Position numbers and translations under genes: made by a program. Source: Actinocatenispora thailandica (GTDB taxonomy: Bacteria > Actinomycetota > Actinomycetes > Mycobacteriales > Micromonosporaceae). From it: a stretch of 64,000 nt of DNA. Positions within the stretch are counted from its first letter, which is position 1; each line of letters starts with the position of its first letter. The DNA lies in the NCBI RefSeq assembly GCF_016865425.1, contig NZ_AP023355.1:6756198-6820197 (forward strand), in the 5' to 3' direction. The notes below the pieces were generated by a model. That model was not told the origin of the DNA and searched no databases. It saw only the letters and a list, made by a program, of their open reading frames with translations. Below, one piece after another: positions 1 through 6,841 of the stretch.

Positions 1-412
1 TACCGACCTGTCGGTGCGGCCGGTGCTCGACGTCAGCACGCCGTCGCCCGGCTGCACTCCGGGCGGCCGGCCGGCCTGCGACCGGTCCGGGGCGCGGTAC
101 CGGCTGGGCCCGTCGGTGCTGTCCGGTCGCCAGGTGACGGACGTGCACACCGGTTCCGACCGGAGCGCCGGCTGGTCGGTCACGGTCCGGTTCAGCTCCG
201 CCGGCCAGCAAGCGATCAGCGACGCGACCAGCCGGTACGCCGGGCAGCGGCTGGCGATCGTGGTGGCCGGCGCGGTGCTGTCCGCGCCGCGGGTGTCCGC
301 GCCGGTGTCCGGCGCGTTGCGGGTGTCCGGCGGTACCGGCGGGGGGCAGCCGCACCGGGTCGCCGCCGCGTTCCGGCTCGGCCAGCATCCGGTGACGATC
401 CGCGCCGCCTGA
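1..412 (+). CDS. SecD-type P1-head domain protein, 5' truncated
   Basis: The frame is already open at the left edge (codons from base 2) and closes with TGA at 410-412, so only about 136 C-terminal residues are visible. They resemble the extracytoplasmic P1-head subdomain of SecD: a LGPSVLSG segment, a beta strand ending VTVRFSSAGQQ, then GQRLAIVVAGAVLSAP. In true SecD this domain is followed by six membrane helices; here the protein ends shortly after it with no hydrophobic segment. It is therefore more likely a stand-alone secreted or lipoprotein relative than SecD itself. A GTG at base 14 is in frame but the homology-like sequence continues upstream of it. The N-terminus, any signal peptide and the operon context lie outside the window. 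Confidence 0.6.
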   Translation, partial: TDLSVRPVLDVSTPSPGCTPGGRPACDRSGARYRLGPSVLSGRQVTDVHTGSDRSAGWSVTVRFSSAGQQAISDATSRYAGQRLAIVVAGAVLSAPRVSAPVSGALRVSGGTGGGQPHRVAAAFRLGQHPVTIRAA

Positions 413-473
413 CCGGCGCCGCCCCGGCGGAACTGAGACGTCTTTCTGACTTCACGGTGACGTCTAGGCTTGG

Positions 474-486
474 TACGCTGCCGCCA
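474..486 (+). promoter_or_regulatory. putative leaderless promoter of the DUF1707 gene
   Basis: TACGCT at 474-479 fits the actinobacterial -10 pattern TAnnnT and ends six bases before the ATG at 486, the spacing expected if transcription starts on the start codon. No Shine-Dalgarno sequence precedes the gene. The palindrome GACGTC occurs at 437-442 and again at 459-464, 22 bp apart (about two helical turns on one face), and could be an operator. The -35 region is not convincing. Confidence 0.35.
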
Positions 487-1124
487 TGCAGCCCGAACAC
501 CTGCGGCCGGTGCCGCCGCCACCACTGACCGACGCCGACCGCGAGGCGGCGGTCGAACTGCTGCAGGCCGCCTGCGGCGAGGGCCGGCTCACCCTGGAGG
601 AGTTCGGGGTCCGGGCCGGGGCGGCCTGGGCCGCGGACACCAGCGAGGAGCTGGCCGAGGTCACCGCGGGGCTGGACCCGGCGCCCCCGGTCGGCACCAG
701 CCAGCCGGTCACCGTCATCTCCGCCGTCTTCGGCGAGCACAAGCAGCACGGGCGGTGGCGGGTGTCCCGGCACACCCGGGTACGGGCCCTGTTCGGGTCG
801 ACGAAGCTCGACCTGCGCGAGGCGACCATGGACGCCGAGGCGGTGCGGGACGGCACCGTCGACATCGAGGTACGCACGTTCTGCGGCGAGGTGAAGATCA
901 CCGTGCCGGAGGGGGTCGAGGTCGAGCTCTACGGACGGTCGCTGTTCGGGTCGCGGACCATGCACCTCGCGGCGGTACCGCGCCGGCAGGGCACCCCGAC
1001 GGTCCGGGTGCACTGCAAGGTCACGTTCGGCGAGCTGAAGGTGCGCAGCGCGCCGCTCAGCCGGGACGGCGGCCTGCTCGGCAACGGCCGGTTGGCCCGC
1101 GTGCTCCGCGAGCTGGTCGACTGA
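486..1124 (+). CDS. DUF1707 / LiaF-C-like protein
   Basis: 212 residues. The first ~60 residues form a DUF1707 (SHOCT-like) domain: TDADREAAVELLQAAC, then LTLEEFGVRAGAAW. The rest is a beta-rich region like the cell-wall-active-antibiotics response domain of LiaF-type proteins, with repeated strands such as VISAVFGEHK, ALFGSTKLDL and CGEVKITVPEGV. No membrane helix is visible, so it is probably cytoplasmic or peripheral. In actinomycetes such proteins are common and mostly uncharacterised; a role in envelope stress is inferred from the family only. Its 3' end overlaps the tail of the convergent TetR gene by 196 bp. Confidence 0.75.
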   Translation: MQPEHLRPVPPPPLTDADREAAVELLQAACGEGRLTLEEFGVRAGAAWAADTSEELAEVTAGLDPAPPVGTSQPVTVISAVFGEHKQHGRWRVSRHTRVRALFGSTKLDLREATMDAEAVRDGTVDIEVRTFCGEVKITVPEGVEVELYGRSLFGSRTMHLAAVPRRQGTPTVRVHCKVTFGELKVRSAPLSRDGGLLGNGRLARVLRELVD

Positions 1125-1936
1125 TGCCCGGCGGCGGGTGACGACCGCGGCGCCGGCCCGCCCCGCCGATCATTCCCCCGAACGCCCCGGCCAGCCACCG
1201 GAGCCGCACCACCCGCCGAGTCGCCGCCCGACCGCGCACCACCCGCCGAGTCGCCATCCGGATCCGCGCCGCCCACCGGCCCGCCGCTGGCCGCGCTGGC
1301 GGCCGGGTCGGCGTCGGTGCGGTACGCCCCGGCGATGGCGGCCGTGGCGACCGCGGCGGCGGCCCGGTCCGCGACGGCGTCGGACAGCGGCTGGCCGGTG
1401 TTGAGCAGCCGGTAGTAGAGCGGCGCCGAGACGGCCGCGACGACCTCCCGCGGATCGGTACCGGCCGGCACCTCGCCGCGGTCGATCGCGGCGACGACAC
1501 AGCCCGCCCACTCGTCGATGCGGCGCAGGTAGAAGCCGTGCAACGCCGCCGCGGCCGTCGCGTTGCCGGCCGCGGCGGCGATCAGGGCGGTGAACAGCGC
1601 ACCCTGCCGCGGATCGGTGAGCGTCGAGACCACCAACCGGGCGTTGGCCCGCAGGTCCGCGGCCAGGCTGCCGAGGTCGGACCGGTGCACCGACTGGTCG
1701 GCCATGTCGCGCAACAGGTCCGCGGCCAGCGCCGAGGTACTGCCCCAGCGACGGTAGACGGTGGTCTTTCCGCACCCGGCGCGTCGCGCGACGTCGGCCA
1801 GGTCCAGCGCCTCGAAGCCGGCCTCGGCGAGCGCGTCGCCCGCCGCCGCGAGGACCGCGTCGCGGACGCGCGCGGTGCGGCCACCGGGCCGGACCGTGCC
1901 GGGCGACGGGGGCGGGGTGGACGTGCCGTAGGTCAT
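929..1936 (-). CDS. TetR/AcrR family repressor with long repetitive tail
   Basis: 335 residues as read. An N-terminal TetR helix-turn-helix (about residues 25-66, ending CGKTTVYRRWGS) is followed by a ligand-binding domain of the TetR_C_11 type up to about residue 207 (SAPLYYRLLNTGQPL). A normal TetR would stop there. Instead the frame runs on through a Gly/Ala/Ser region with a 10-residue repeat (GGDSAGGARS type) and then into sequence antisense to the DUF1707 gene, which has no family likeness. The tail is either real but non-conserved, or the true stop was lost by slippage in the 30-bp repeat. Another frame stops at 1170. It is divergent from the MFS pump, and the start codon sits on one of two matching operators, so autoregulation plus pump repression is likely. 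Confidence 0.8.
   Translation of the reverse strand: MTYGTSTPPPSPGTVRPGGRTARVRDAVLAAAGDALAEAGFEALDLADVARRAGCGKTTVYRRWGSTSALAADLLRDMADQSVHRSDLGSLAADLRANARLVVSTLTDPRQGALFTALIAAAAGNATAAAALHGFYLRRIDEWAGCVVAAIDRGEVPAGTDPREVVAAVSAPLYYRLLNTGQPLSDAVADRAAAAVATAAIAGAYRTDADPAASAASGGPVGGADPDGDSAGGARSGGDSAGGAAPVAGRGVRGNDRRGGPAPRSSPAAGHQSTSSRSTRANRPLPSRPPSRLSGALRTFSSPNVTLQCTRTVGVPCRRGTAARCMVRDPNSDRP
1206..1265. repeat. 30-bp tandem repeat inside the tetR 3' region
   Basis: Two copies with period 30 begin GCACCACCCGCCGAGTCGCC at 1206 and 1236; the second copy diverges in its last ten bases. The period is a multiple of three, so on the minus strand it encodes a 10-residue repeat in the TetR tail. Confidence 0.8.
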
Positions 1937-1957
1937 AACGGAACTCCCGTTTCATTA
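1936..1957. promoter_or_regulatory. TetR operator 1 (overlaps tetR start)
   Basis: Imperfect inverted repeat TAACGGAAC-TCCC-GTTTCATTA with 9-base arms (two mismatches), covering the tetR ATG. The same half-sites recur in operator 2, centre to centre 52 bp away. Confidence 0.65.
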
Positions 1958-1986
1958 GATCCGGATCCGATGCTACCGTGAGGACT

Positions 1987-2010
1987 CTAACGGAACCAGA
2001 GTTCCATTAG
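1987..2010. promoter_or_regulatory. TetR operator 2 (upstream of MFS gene)
   Basis: Near-perfect inverted repeat CTAAcGGAAC-CAGA-GTTCCaTTAG, 10-base arms with a single mismatch, 35 bp before the MFS start codon. Symmetry and arm length fit a TetR dimer site. It shares TAACGGAAC exactly with operator 1. Confidence 0.75.
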
Positions 2011-2044
2011 ATCGCGCTCTCTGATCGGTCAAGGAAGGCCCGTC

Positions 2045-3481
2045 ATGTCCGCACCCAGCACCCTGCACGCCCCGGGCACCGGCTCCACGAGCCAGCTGAC
2101 CGGCCGGCTCCGGATCACCCTGGTCGTGCTGCTCGTCGCCCAGTTCATGCTGGCCGTCGACTTCTCGATCCTGAACGTCGCGCTGCCCGTCATCGGCGCC
2201 GGCCTCGGCTTCCCGCTCGCCGACCTGCAGTGGATCGCGACCACGTTCGCCCTGGCCGCGGCCGGGTTCACGCTGCTGCTCGGCCGGGTCGGCGACCTGC
2301 TCGGCCGCAAGCGGATCTTCCTGGCCGGGCTGGCGGTCCTCGCCGCCGCATCGCTGCTCGGCGGCTTCGCCACCAGCCCGCCGACGCTGCTCGTCGCCCG
2401 GGTCGCGCAGGGCCTGGCCACCGCCGCCGTCACCCCGGCCGGCCTCGCCCTGCTGACCACGTCGTTCCCGGAAGGACCGTTGCGGCAGAAGGCACTCGGG
2501 CTCAACGGCGCGCTGATGTCCGCCGGGTTCACCACCGGCGCCATCCTCGGCGGCGTGCTGACCGACCTGCTGTCCTGGCGCTGGTCGTTCCTGCTCAACG
2601 TGCCCGTCGCGGTGGCCGTCCTGGTCGTCGCACCGGCGGTCGTCACCGACTCGCGGCCGGCAGCCCGGCCGCGGCTCGACCTACCCGGCGCGCTGAGCGT
2701 CACCGCCGGCCTGCTGGGCATCGTGTACGGGCTGACCCGGGCCGGCGAACACGGCTTCGCCGACCCGGCCGCGCTGCTCGGCCTGCTCGCCGGCGCTGCC
2801 CTGCTCGTCGTCTTCTATCTGGTCGAACGGCGGGTGCCGGAGCCCCTGGTACCGGTCCGCATCCTGACCCGGCGCACCGTGGCGTGGGGCAACACCGCCG
2901 GCCTGCTCGCGTTCGTCACCGAGACCTCGCTCGTCTACCTGCTCACCCTGTACCTGCAGAAGACGCTCGGGTTCTCCGCGCTCGGCGCCGGGCTGTCCTT
3001 CGGCGTGCTGGGCATCGGCACCGTGCTCGGCGGGATCGCGGCGCCCCGGCTGATCGCCCGTACCTCCCCCACGGTCGCCCTCGTCGCGGGCGGCCTCGTC
3101 CAGGCGGCCGGTACCGGCGCCCTGCTGCTCATCGGAGCCCAACCGGCCTGGCTGGCGCTGCTGCTGCCGGCCACGTTCGTCGGCGGGGTGGGCAACATGG
3201 TCGTCATCGTCGGCTTCATGGTCACCGCGACCTCCGGGCTGCCCGGCGCGGAACAGGGCCTCGCTTCCGGCCTCGCCACCATGTCCCAGCAGGTCGGCAT
3301 CACGATGGGCACCCCGGTGCTGTCCGCCGTCGCCACCGCGGCGATGGCCGGCGCGGTCGGCGGATCGGCCGTGCTGCACGGGGTGCGGGTCGCGATCGGC
3401 GCCAACGTCGGGATCGTGCTGCTCGGCGTCGCGCTCGCGGCCCTGTTCCTCGCGCGTCGCAGCCGGCGCCAGCGGGCTTGA
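2045..3481 (+). CDS. MFS drug/metabolite exporter (DHA2, EmrB/QacA type)
   Basis: 478 residues with about 14 predicted membrane helices. Helix 1 carries the DHA2 motif VDFSILNVALP (residues 39-49, acidic D39), and the loop after helix 2 carries GRVGDLLGRKR (80-90), the classical MFS motif A. An antiporter-like stretch with GALMSAGFTTGAILGG follows in helix 5. This family exports hydrophobic cations and antibiotics using the proton gradient. The start ATG follows AAGGAAGG with good spacing. Control by the divergent TetR is implied by the two operators between them. The substrate cannot be read from sequence. Confidence 0.88.
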   Translation: MSAPSTLHAPGTGSTSQLTGRLRITLVVLLVAQFMLAVDFSILNVALPVIGAGLGFPLADLQWIATTFALAAAGFTLLLGRVGDLLGRKRIFLAGLAVLAAASLLGGFATSPPTLLVARVAQGLATAAVTPAGLALLTTSFPEGPLRQKALGLNGALMSAGFTTGAILGGVLTDLLSWRWSFLLNVPVAVAVLVVAPAVVTDSRPAARPRLDLPGALSVTAGLLGIVYGLTRAGEHGFADPAALLGLLAGAALLVVFYLVERRVPEPLVPVRILTRRTVAWGNTAGLLAFVTETSLVYLLTLYLQKTLGFSALGAGLSFGVLGIGTVLGGIAAPRLIARTSPTVALVAGGLVQAAGTGALLLIGAQPAWLALLLPATFVGGVGNMVVIVGFMVTATSGLPGAEQGLASGLATMSQQVGITMGTPVLSAVATAAMAGAVGGSAVLHGVRVAIGANVGIVLLGVALAALFLARRSRRQRA

Positions 3482-3494
3482 CCATCGCCTCCCC

Positions 3495-3529
3495 GTACGC
3501 CGGGCCCTTCTCGTCGGGCCCCGGCGTAC
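3495..3529 (+). terminator. hairpin terminator after the MFS gene
   Basis: GTACGCCGGGCCC (3495-3507) pairs with GGGCCCCGGCGTAC (3516-3529) with one bulged base and an 8-base loop, 13 bp after the MFS stop. There is no T-tract, as usual in high-GC actinobacteria. Confidence 0.6.
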
Positions 3530-3605
3530 CGGGCCGTCGCCGGTGCGGTGCACGGTCGGCCCCGGTGCGGTCGTGGTGCGGTCGGTGCGCGGTCGGGGTG
3601 GCCCC

Positions 3606-3661
3606 GGGGTGCGGGGTGCGGGGTGCGGGGTGCGGGGTGCGGGGTGCGGGGTGCGGGGTGC
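3606..3661. repeat. heptamer tandem repeat (GGGGTGC)x8
   Basis: Eight perfect head-to-tail copies of GGGGTGC, followed by degenerate G-rich sequence to about 3676. It lies between the convergent MFS and transketolase genes. Runs of four Gs every seven bases on the plus strand could form G-quadruplexes. Seven is not a multiple of three, so it is unlikely to be coding. Confidence 0.95.
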
Positions 3662-3676
3662 GGTCGGGGGGTGCGG

Positions 3677-4570
3677 TCAGCGCGCGGCGAAGTCGGCGAT
3701 GGCGTGCCGCAGGGCGTCCGGGGTCAGGCCGTGCGCGACGTCGTGGTCGGCCGGGGTACCGAAGCGGTGCAGGTCGACCCGCCGTACCCCGAGACCGAGT
3801 GTCCGATGTGGACGATCGGGCAGCGCGTCGTCGACCACCCGGGCCGAGGTGCCGGCAAGGTACGGCTCGACCAGGACCACGGTGTCGCCGGCCGCACCGG
3901 CCAGTTCGCGCAGCCCGGCGGCGTCGAACGGCCGCACCGTGTTGGTGTATGCGACGGTCACGTCCAGGCCGACCGTCGCCGCGAGGACCGCGGACAGCAT
4001 CGGCCCGACCGCCACCACGACCGCACGTCGACCGGTACGCAGCGGTACCAGCCGGCCGTCGGTACCGGCGTGCGCGGCGTCGTTGCCGCGGGTGGACAGC
4101 CGCAGGTAGACCGAGCCGTCGCCGCCGACCGCCTGCCGCAGCAGGGCGTCGACCTCGTCCGGATGGCCCGGTACCCGGATCTCCCAGCCGGGCAGCGTGT
4201 CGATCAGCGCGACGTCGCCGGGCGCGTGATGGCTGCGCCCGGCCTGCGCGTTGTCGTACGAGGCGCCGACGCTGACCAGCACGCCGTGCCCGTCCTGGTT
4301 GCCGAAGTCGAGCTTGATCTGCTCGAAGGCGCGCTCGACCAGGAACGGCGCATAGGTGTGGGCGATCGGCCGCAGCCCGGTCTGCGCCAGCCCGCCGGCG
4401 ACGCCGACCAGCAGCGATTCGCGGATCCCGACGTTGAGCACCCGGTCCGGGTGCCGCTGCCGGGCCGGTTCGAACGCCGCCGCGGAGATGTCCGCGAGCA
4501 CCAGCGCGGTACGGGGGTCGTCGTCCAGGATCGCCGTCGTCCCGGCCACGAACGTCTCTCGCATGTCCAT
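3677..4570 (-). CDS. transketolase, C-terminal subunit
   Basis: 297 residues. It matches the second half of a split transketolase: a pyrimidine-binding domain (NVGIRESLLVGVAGGLAQTG, with the catalytic-type Glu in IRE) and the C-terminal transketolase domain from about residue 180. Together with the upstream partner it would transfer two-carbon ketol units between sugar phosphates using thiamine diphosphate. The 14-base gap to the partner gene indicates one transcript. Split transketolases occur in primary carbon metabolism and also in specialised pathways making deoxysugars or cyclitols; which applies here is unknown. Confidence 0.85.
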   Translation of the reverse strand: MDMRETFVAGTTAILDDDPRTALVLADISAAAFEPARQRHPDRVLNVGIRESLLVGVAGGLAQTGLRPIAHTYAPFLVERAFEQIKLDFGNQDGHGVLVSVGASYDNAQAGRSHHAPGDVALIDTLPGWEIRVPGHPDEVDALLRQAVGGDGSVYLRLSTRGNDAAHAGTDGRLVPLRTGRRAVVVAVGPMLSAVLAATVGLDVTVAYTNTVRPFDAAGLRELAGAAGDTVVLVEPYLAGTSARVVDDALPDRPHRTLGLGVRRVDLHRFGTPADHDVAHGLTPDALRHAIADFAAR

Positions 4571-4584
4571 TGTGGAGTTTCCTC

Positions 4585-5283
4585 TCAGCTCTTGCTCTCG
4601 ACGGTGGCGACGACGACGTGCGGGCGCCCGGGCAGCGGGGTGGTCAGCGCCGACTCGATCGCCCGGTGGTCCCGACCGTCCACCGTGGCGCTCGACCAGC
4701 CGTGCGCGGCGAACCGGGCGCCGATGCCGCCGGGCCAGCCGTGCGTCGCGGACCGGTTGTCCACCACCAGGACGGTCAGGCTGTCCAGGCCGGTGGCACC
4801 GGCGTACGCGATGGCCTCGTGGTTGCTGCCCTCGTCGAGTTCGGCATCGCCGACCAGCACGTAGGTACGCGCGTCCGCGAGTCCCTGGGCGCGCAGGCCG
4901 AGCGCGACACCGACACCGAGCGGCAGGCCGTGGCCGAGCGAGCCGGACGAGATCTCCACGCCGGGCAGCCGGGTGCGGTCCGGGTGGTAGCCGAGCGGCG
5001 AGTCGTACGAACCGAAGTCGTCCAGCCAGCTGGGCGGGAAGAATCCCTTCGCGGCCAGTACCGCGTAGTACGCGGCGGGTCCGTGCCCCTTGGACAGCAG
5101 GAAACGGTCCCGGGCCGGATCGCCCACGGTGTCCGGGTCGATCCGCAGTACCCGGTCGTAGAGCACCCAGAGCACGTCCAGCGTGGAGGTCGCGCTCGGT
5201 TCGTGCTTCTCGTCACCGGTCATCCGGGTCAGCAGCGCGGGCAGGTCGTCGTACCCGAGGCGGTCTTCCGTTGCGGTCGTCAT
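4585..5283 (-). CDS. transketolase, N-terminal (TPP-binding) subunit
   Basis: 232 residues. It shows SKGHG (64-68) and the thiamine diphosphate/Mg motif GDAELDEGSN (145-154) followed by VVDN, all typical of the first half of transketolase. An ATG at 5298 is in frame but lies inside the SoxR-type box; the ATG at 5283 sits 7 bases after a putative -10 and would give a leaderless mRNA, so I chose it. It is expressed with the C-terminal subunit just downstream and is divergent from soxR, implying redox-responsive expression. Confidence 0.85.
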   Translation of the reverse strand: MTTATEDRLGYDDLPALLTRMTGDEKHEPSATSTLDVLWVLYDRVLRIDPDTVGDPARDRFLLSKGHGPAAYYAVLAAKGFFPPSWLDDFGSYDSPLGYHPDRTRLPGVEISSGSLGHGLPLGVGVALGLRAQGLADARTYVLVGDAELDEGSNHEAIAYAGATGLDSLTVLVVDNRSATHGWPGGIGARFAAHGWSSATVDGRDHRAIESALTTPLPGRPHVVVATVESKS

Positions 5284-5289
5284 GCCGGT

Positions 5290-5320
5290 AGCCTGCAACC
5301 TGAAGTCAGGTTTAAGTCAA
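5290..5320 (-). promoter_or_regulatory. SoxR-type box in the transketolase promoter
   Basis: On the minus strand TTGACT (-35, 5320-5315) is separated by 19 bp from CAGGCT (-10, 5295-5290). The overlong 19-bp spacer is characteristic of MerR-family-activated promoters. In the spacer lies AACCTGA-AG-TCAGGTT (5297-5312), a perfect 7-bp-arm dyad. soxR starts 30 bp away on the other strand. Confidence 0.7.
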
Positions 5321-5342
5321 CCCGGATGTGAAGACTGGCACC

Positions 5343-5789
5343 ATGAGCGAGCTACCCGAGACCCTCACCATCGGCGAGCTGGCAGCCCGCAGCGGCGTCG
5401 CCGCCTCCGCGCTGCGCTACTACGACAAGCTCGGCCTGCTGCAGTCCGACCGCAGCGGCGGCAACCAGCGCCGGTTCGCCCGCAGCGAGCTGCGCCGGGT
5501 CGCGTTCATCCGGATCGCGCAGCGGGTCGGGCTGAGCCTGGACGAGATCCGCGAGGCGCTGGCACTGCTGCCGGAGAACCGCACCCCGACGCGCGGCGAC
5601 TGGGCCCGGCTGTCCCGCGCCTGGCGCAGCCGGCTGGACGAGCAGATCCACCTGATGGAACGGTTGCGGGACCGGCTCGCCAGCTGCATCGGCTGCGGCT
5701 GCCTGTCGCTGAAGAAGTGCGAGCTGAGCAACCCGCACGACATGCTCGCCTCGGACGGGCCCGGCCCCCGCTACCTCATCGAAGGTTGA
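5343..5789 (+). CDS. soxR: SoxR redox-sensing MerR-family regulator
   Basis: 148 residues, the usual SoxR length. An N-terminal MerR helix-turn-helix (TIGELAARSGVAASALRYYDKLG) is followed by a dimerisation helix and the cysteine cluster C115-x2-C118-x-C120-x5-C126, the [2Fe-2S] ligand pattern that defines SoxR. The ending PHDMLASDGPGPRYL is also typical. SoxR is activated by oxidation of its cluster by redox-cycling compounds, and in actinomycetes it often responds to self-made pigments or antibiotics. The ATG at 5343 is preferred over a GTG at 5328. Its likely target is the divergent transketolase pair. Confidence 0.92.
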   Translation: MSELPETLTIGELAARSGVAASALRYYDKLGLLQSDRSGGNQRRFARSELRRVAFIRIAQRVGLSLDEIREALALLPENRTPTRGDWARLSRAWRSRLDEQIHLMERLRDRLASCIGCGCLSLKKCELSNPHDMLASDGPGPRYLIEG

Positions 5790-5802
5790 CCCGCCCGGAC
5801 CT

Positions 5803-5863
5803 GTCGATCATGGGTTTGTCTGCTCGGTAAGCGCTTGCTCGTCCTGCCAACGCCATGATCAAC
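5803..5863. terminator. inverted repeat between soxR and the convergent dehydrogenase
   Basis: GTCGATCATGGG (5803-5814) and GCCATGATCAAC (5852-5863) are inverted with 10 of 12 bases matching, around a 37-base centre. The right arm covers the stop codon of the convergent dehydrogenase gene. It could act as a two-way terminator, or it may be a copy of a dispersed genomic repeat. Confidence 0.4.
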
Positions 5864-6725
5864 GGGGCGGGGTGCGGTGGTACGCGCGGTACACGGCGGC
5901 CATGTCCTCGCCGCCGTGGCCGTCGGCGAGCGCCTGCTCGTACCGGTCACGGACCGCGGCGGCGAGCGGCGCCGGCTGCCCGGCCGCGGCGGCCGCCGCA
6001 CCGACCAGCCGGGCGTCCTTGGCCGCGAGCGACAGCGGGAAACTCGGCGGGAACTCGCCGGCCAGCATCGCCGCGCCCTTGCCCTGCACGTACCCCGCGT
6101 CGAGGCCGCCACCGCGGATCGTGTCCAGGAACAGGTGCGGGTCGAGGCCCAGCGCGGCGGCGAGCGAGAGCGCCTCGGCGGCGCCGACGGTCAGCGTCTC
6201 CAGCCACGAGTTGACCACCAACTTGAGCCGGCTGCCGGCGCCCGCCGGCCCGACCCACCGGGTGCGGGACCCGATCGCGTCGAACACCGGCGTGCACCGC
6301 TCGCGCGCGTCGTCCGGACCGGAGGCCAGCACGACGAGGGCACCCTGCTCGGCGGGCTGCCGGGTGCCGAGCACCGGCGCGTCCACGTACGTCAGGTCGT
6401 GCGCCGCGGCCAGGCCGGCGAACTCGTCCGCGTACCGGGCGCCGACCGTACTGGCCTGGATCCACAACCGGCCGGCGCCGGGTTCCTCGTCGAGCCCGGC
6501 CATCACCTCGCGCACCGCCGGCCCGTCGGCGAGCATCGTCAGGACGATGTCGGCGCCGCGGACCGCCTCGGCCGGCGTGGTGGCGACCACCCCACCACGG
6601 TCCGCGAGCGGCCGGGCCCGCGCCTCCGTCCGGTTCCAGGCCCGCACCGGGAAGCCCGCGTCGAGCAGGTTGGCAGCGATCGGCAGCCCCATGATTCCGG
6701 TACCCAGTACCGCGATTGTCGTCAT
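5859..6725 (-). CDS. NAD(P)-dependent beta-hydroxyacid dehydrogenase family
   Basis: 288 residues, standard for the 3-hydroxyisobutyrate/6-phosphogluconate dehydrogenase-like family. A Rossmann motif starts the protein (VLGTGIMGLPIA), followed by the substrate loop VDAPVLGTR, where the family usually has DAPVSGG, and a C-terminal all-helical domain. The catalytic lysine region GAGSRLKLVVNSW is intact (Lys in RLKLVVN). The ATG at 6725 begins directly at the Rossmann fold; the frame extends upstream to 6860 but that stretch has no family likeness. The reaction is oxidation or reduction of a beta-hydroxy acid or imine; the substrate is unknown. Confidence 0.85.
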   Translation of the reverse strand: MTTIAVLGTGIMGLPIAANLLDAGFPVRAWNRTEARARPLADRGGVVATTPAEAVRGADIVLTMLADGPAVREVMAGLDEEPGAGRLWIQASTVGARYADEFAGLAAAHDLTYVDAPVLGTRQPAEQGALVVLASGPDDARERCTPVFDAIGSRTRWVGPAGAGSRLKLVVNSWLETLTVGAAEALSLAAALGLDPHLFLDTIRGGGLDAGYVQGKGAAMLAGEFPPSFPLSLAAKDARLVGAAAAAAGQPAPLAAAVRDRYEQALADGHGGEDMAAVYRAYHRTPPR

Positions 6726-6841
6726 CCCCCCAGCATGCCGCGGTGACCCGCCCGGGCGGCGAGAACGGCTCCCCCGCGCGAGGGAGCCGGTTCCCGCTCG
6801 GCGGCGGGGCAGGCGCGGGTCGGTACCGGCACAATGGCGGC

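Noticed and set aside
6716-6841. Extended N-terminus for the first histidine kinase
   Set aside because: The added residues are low-complexity and overlap the start of the divergent dehydrogenase; the ATG at 6842 precedes the first membrane helix.
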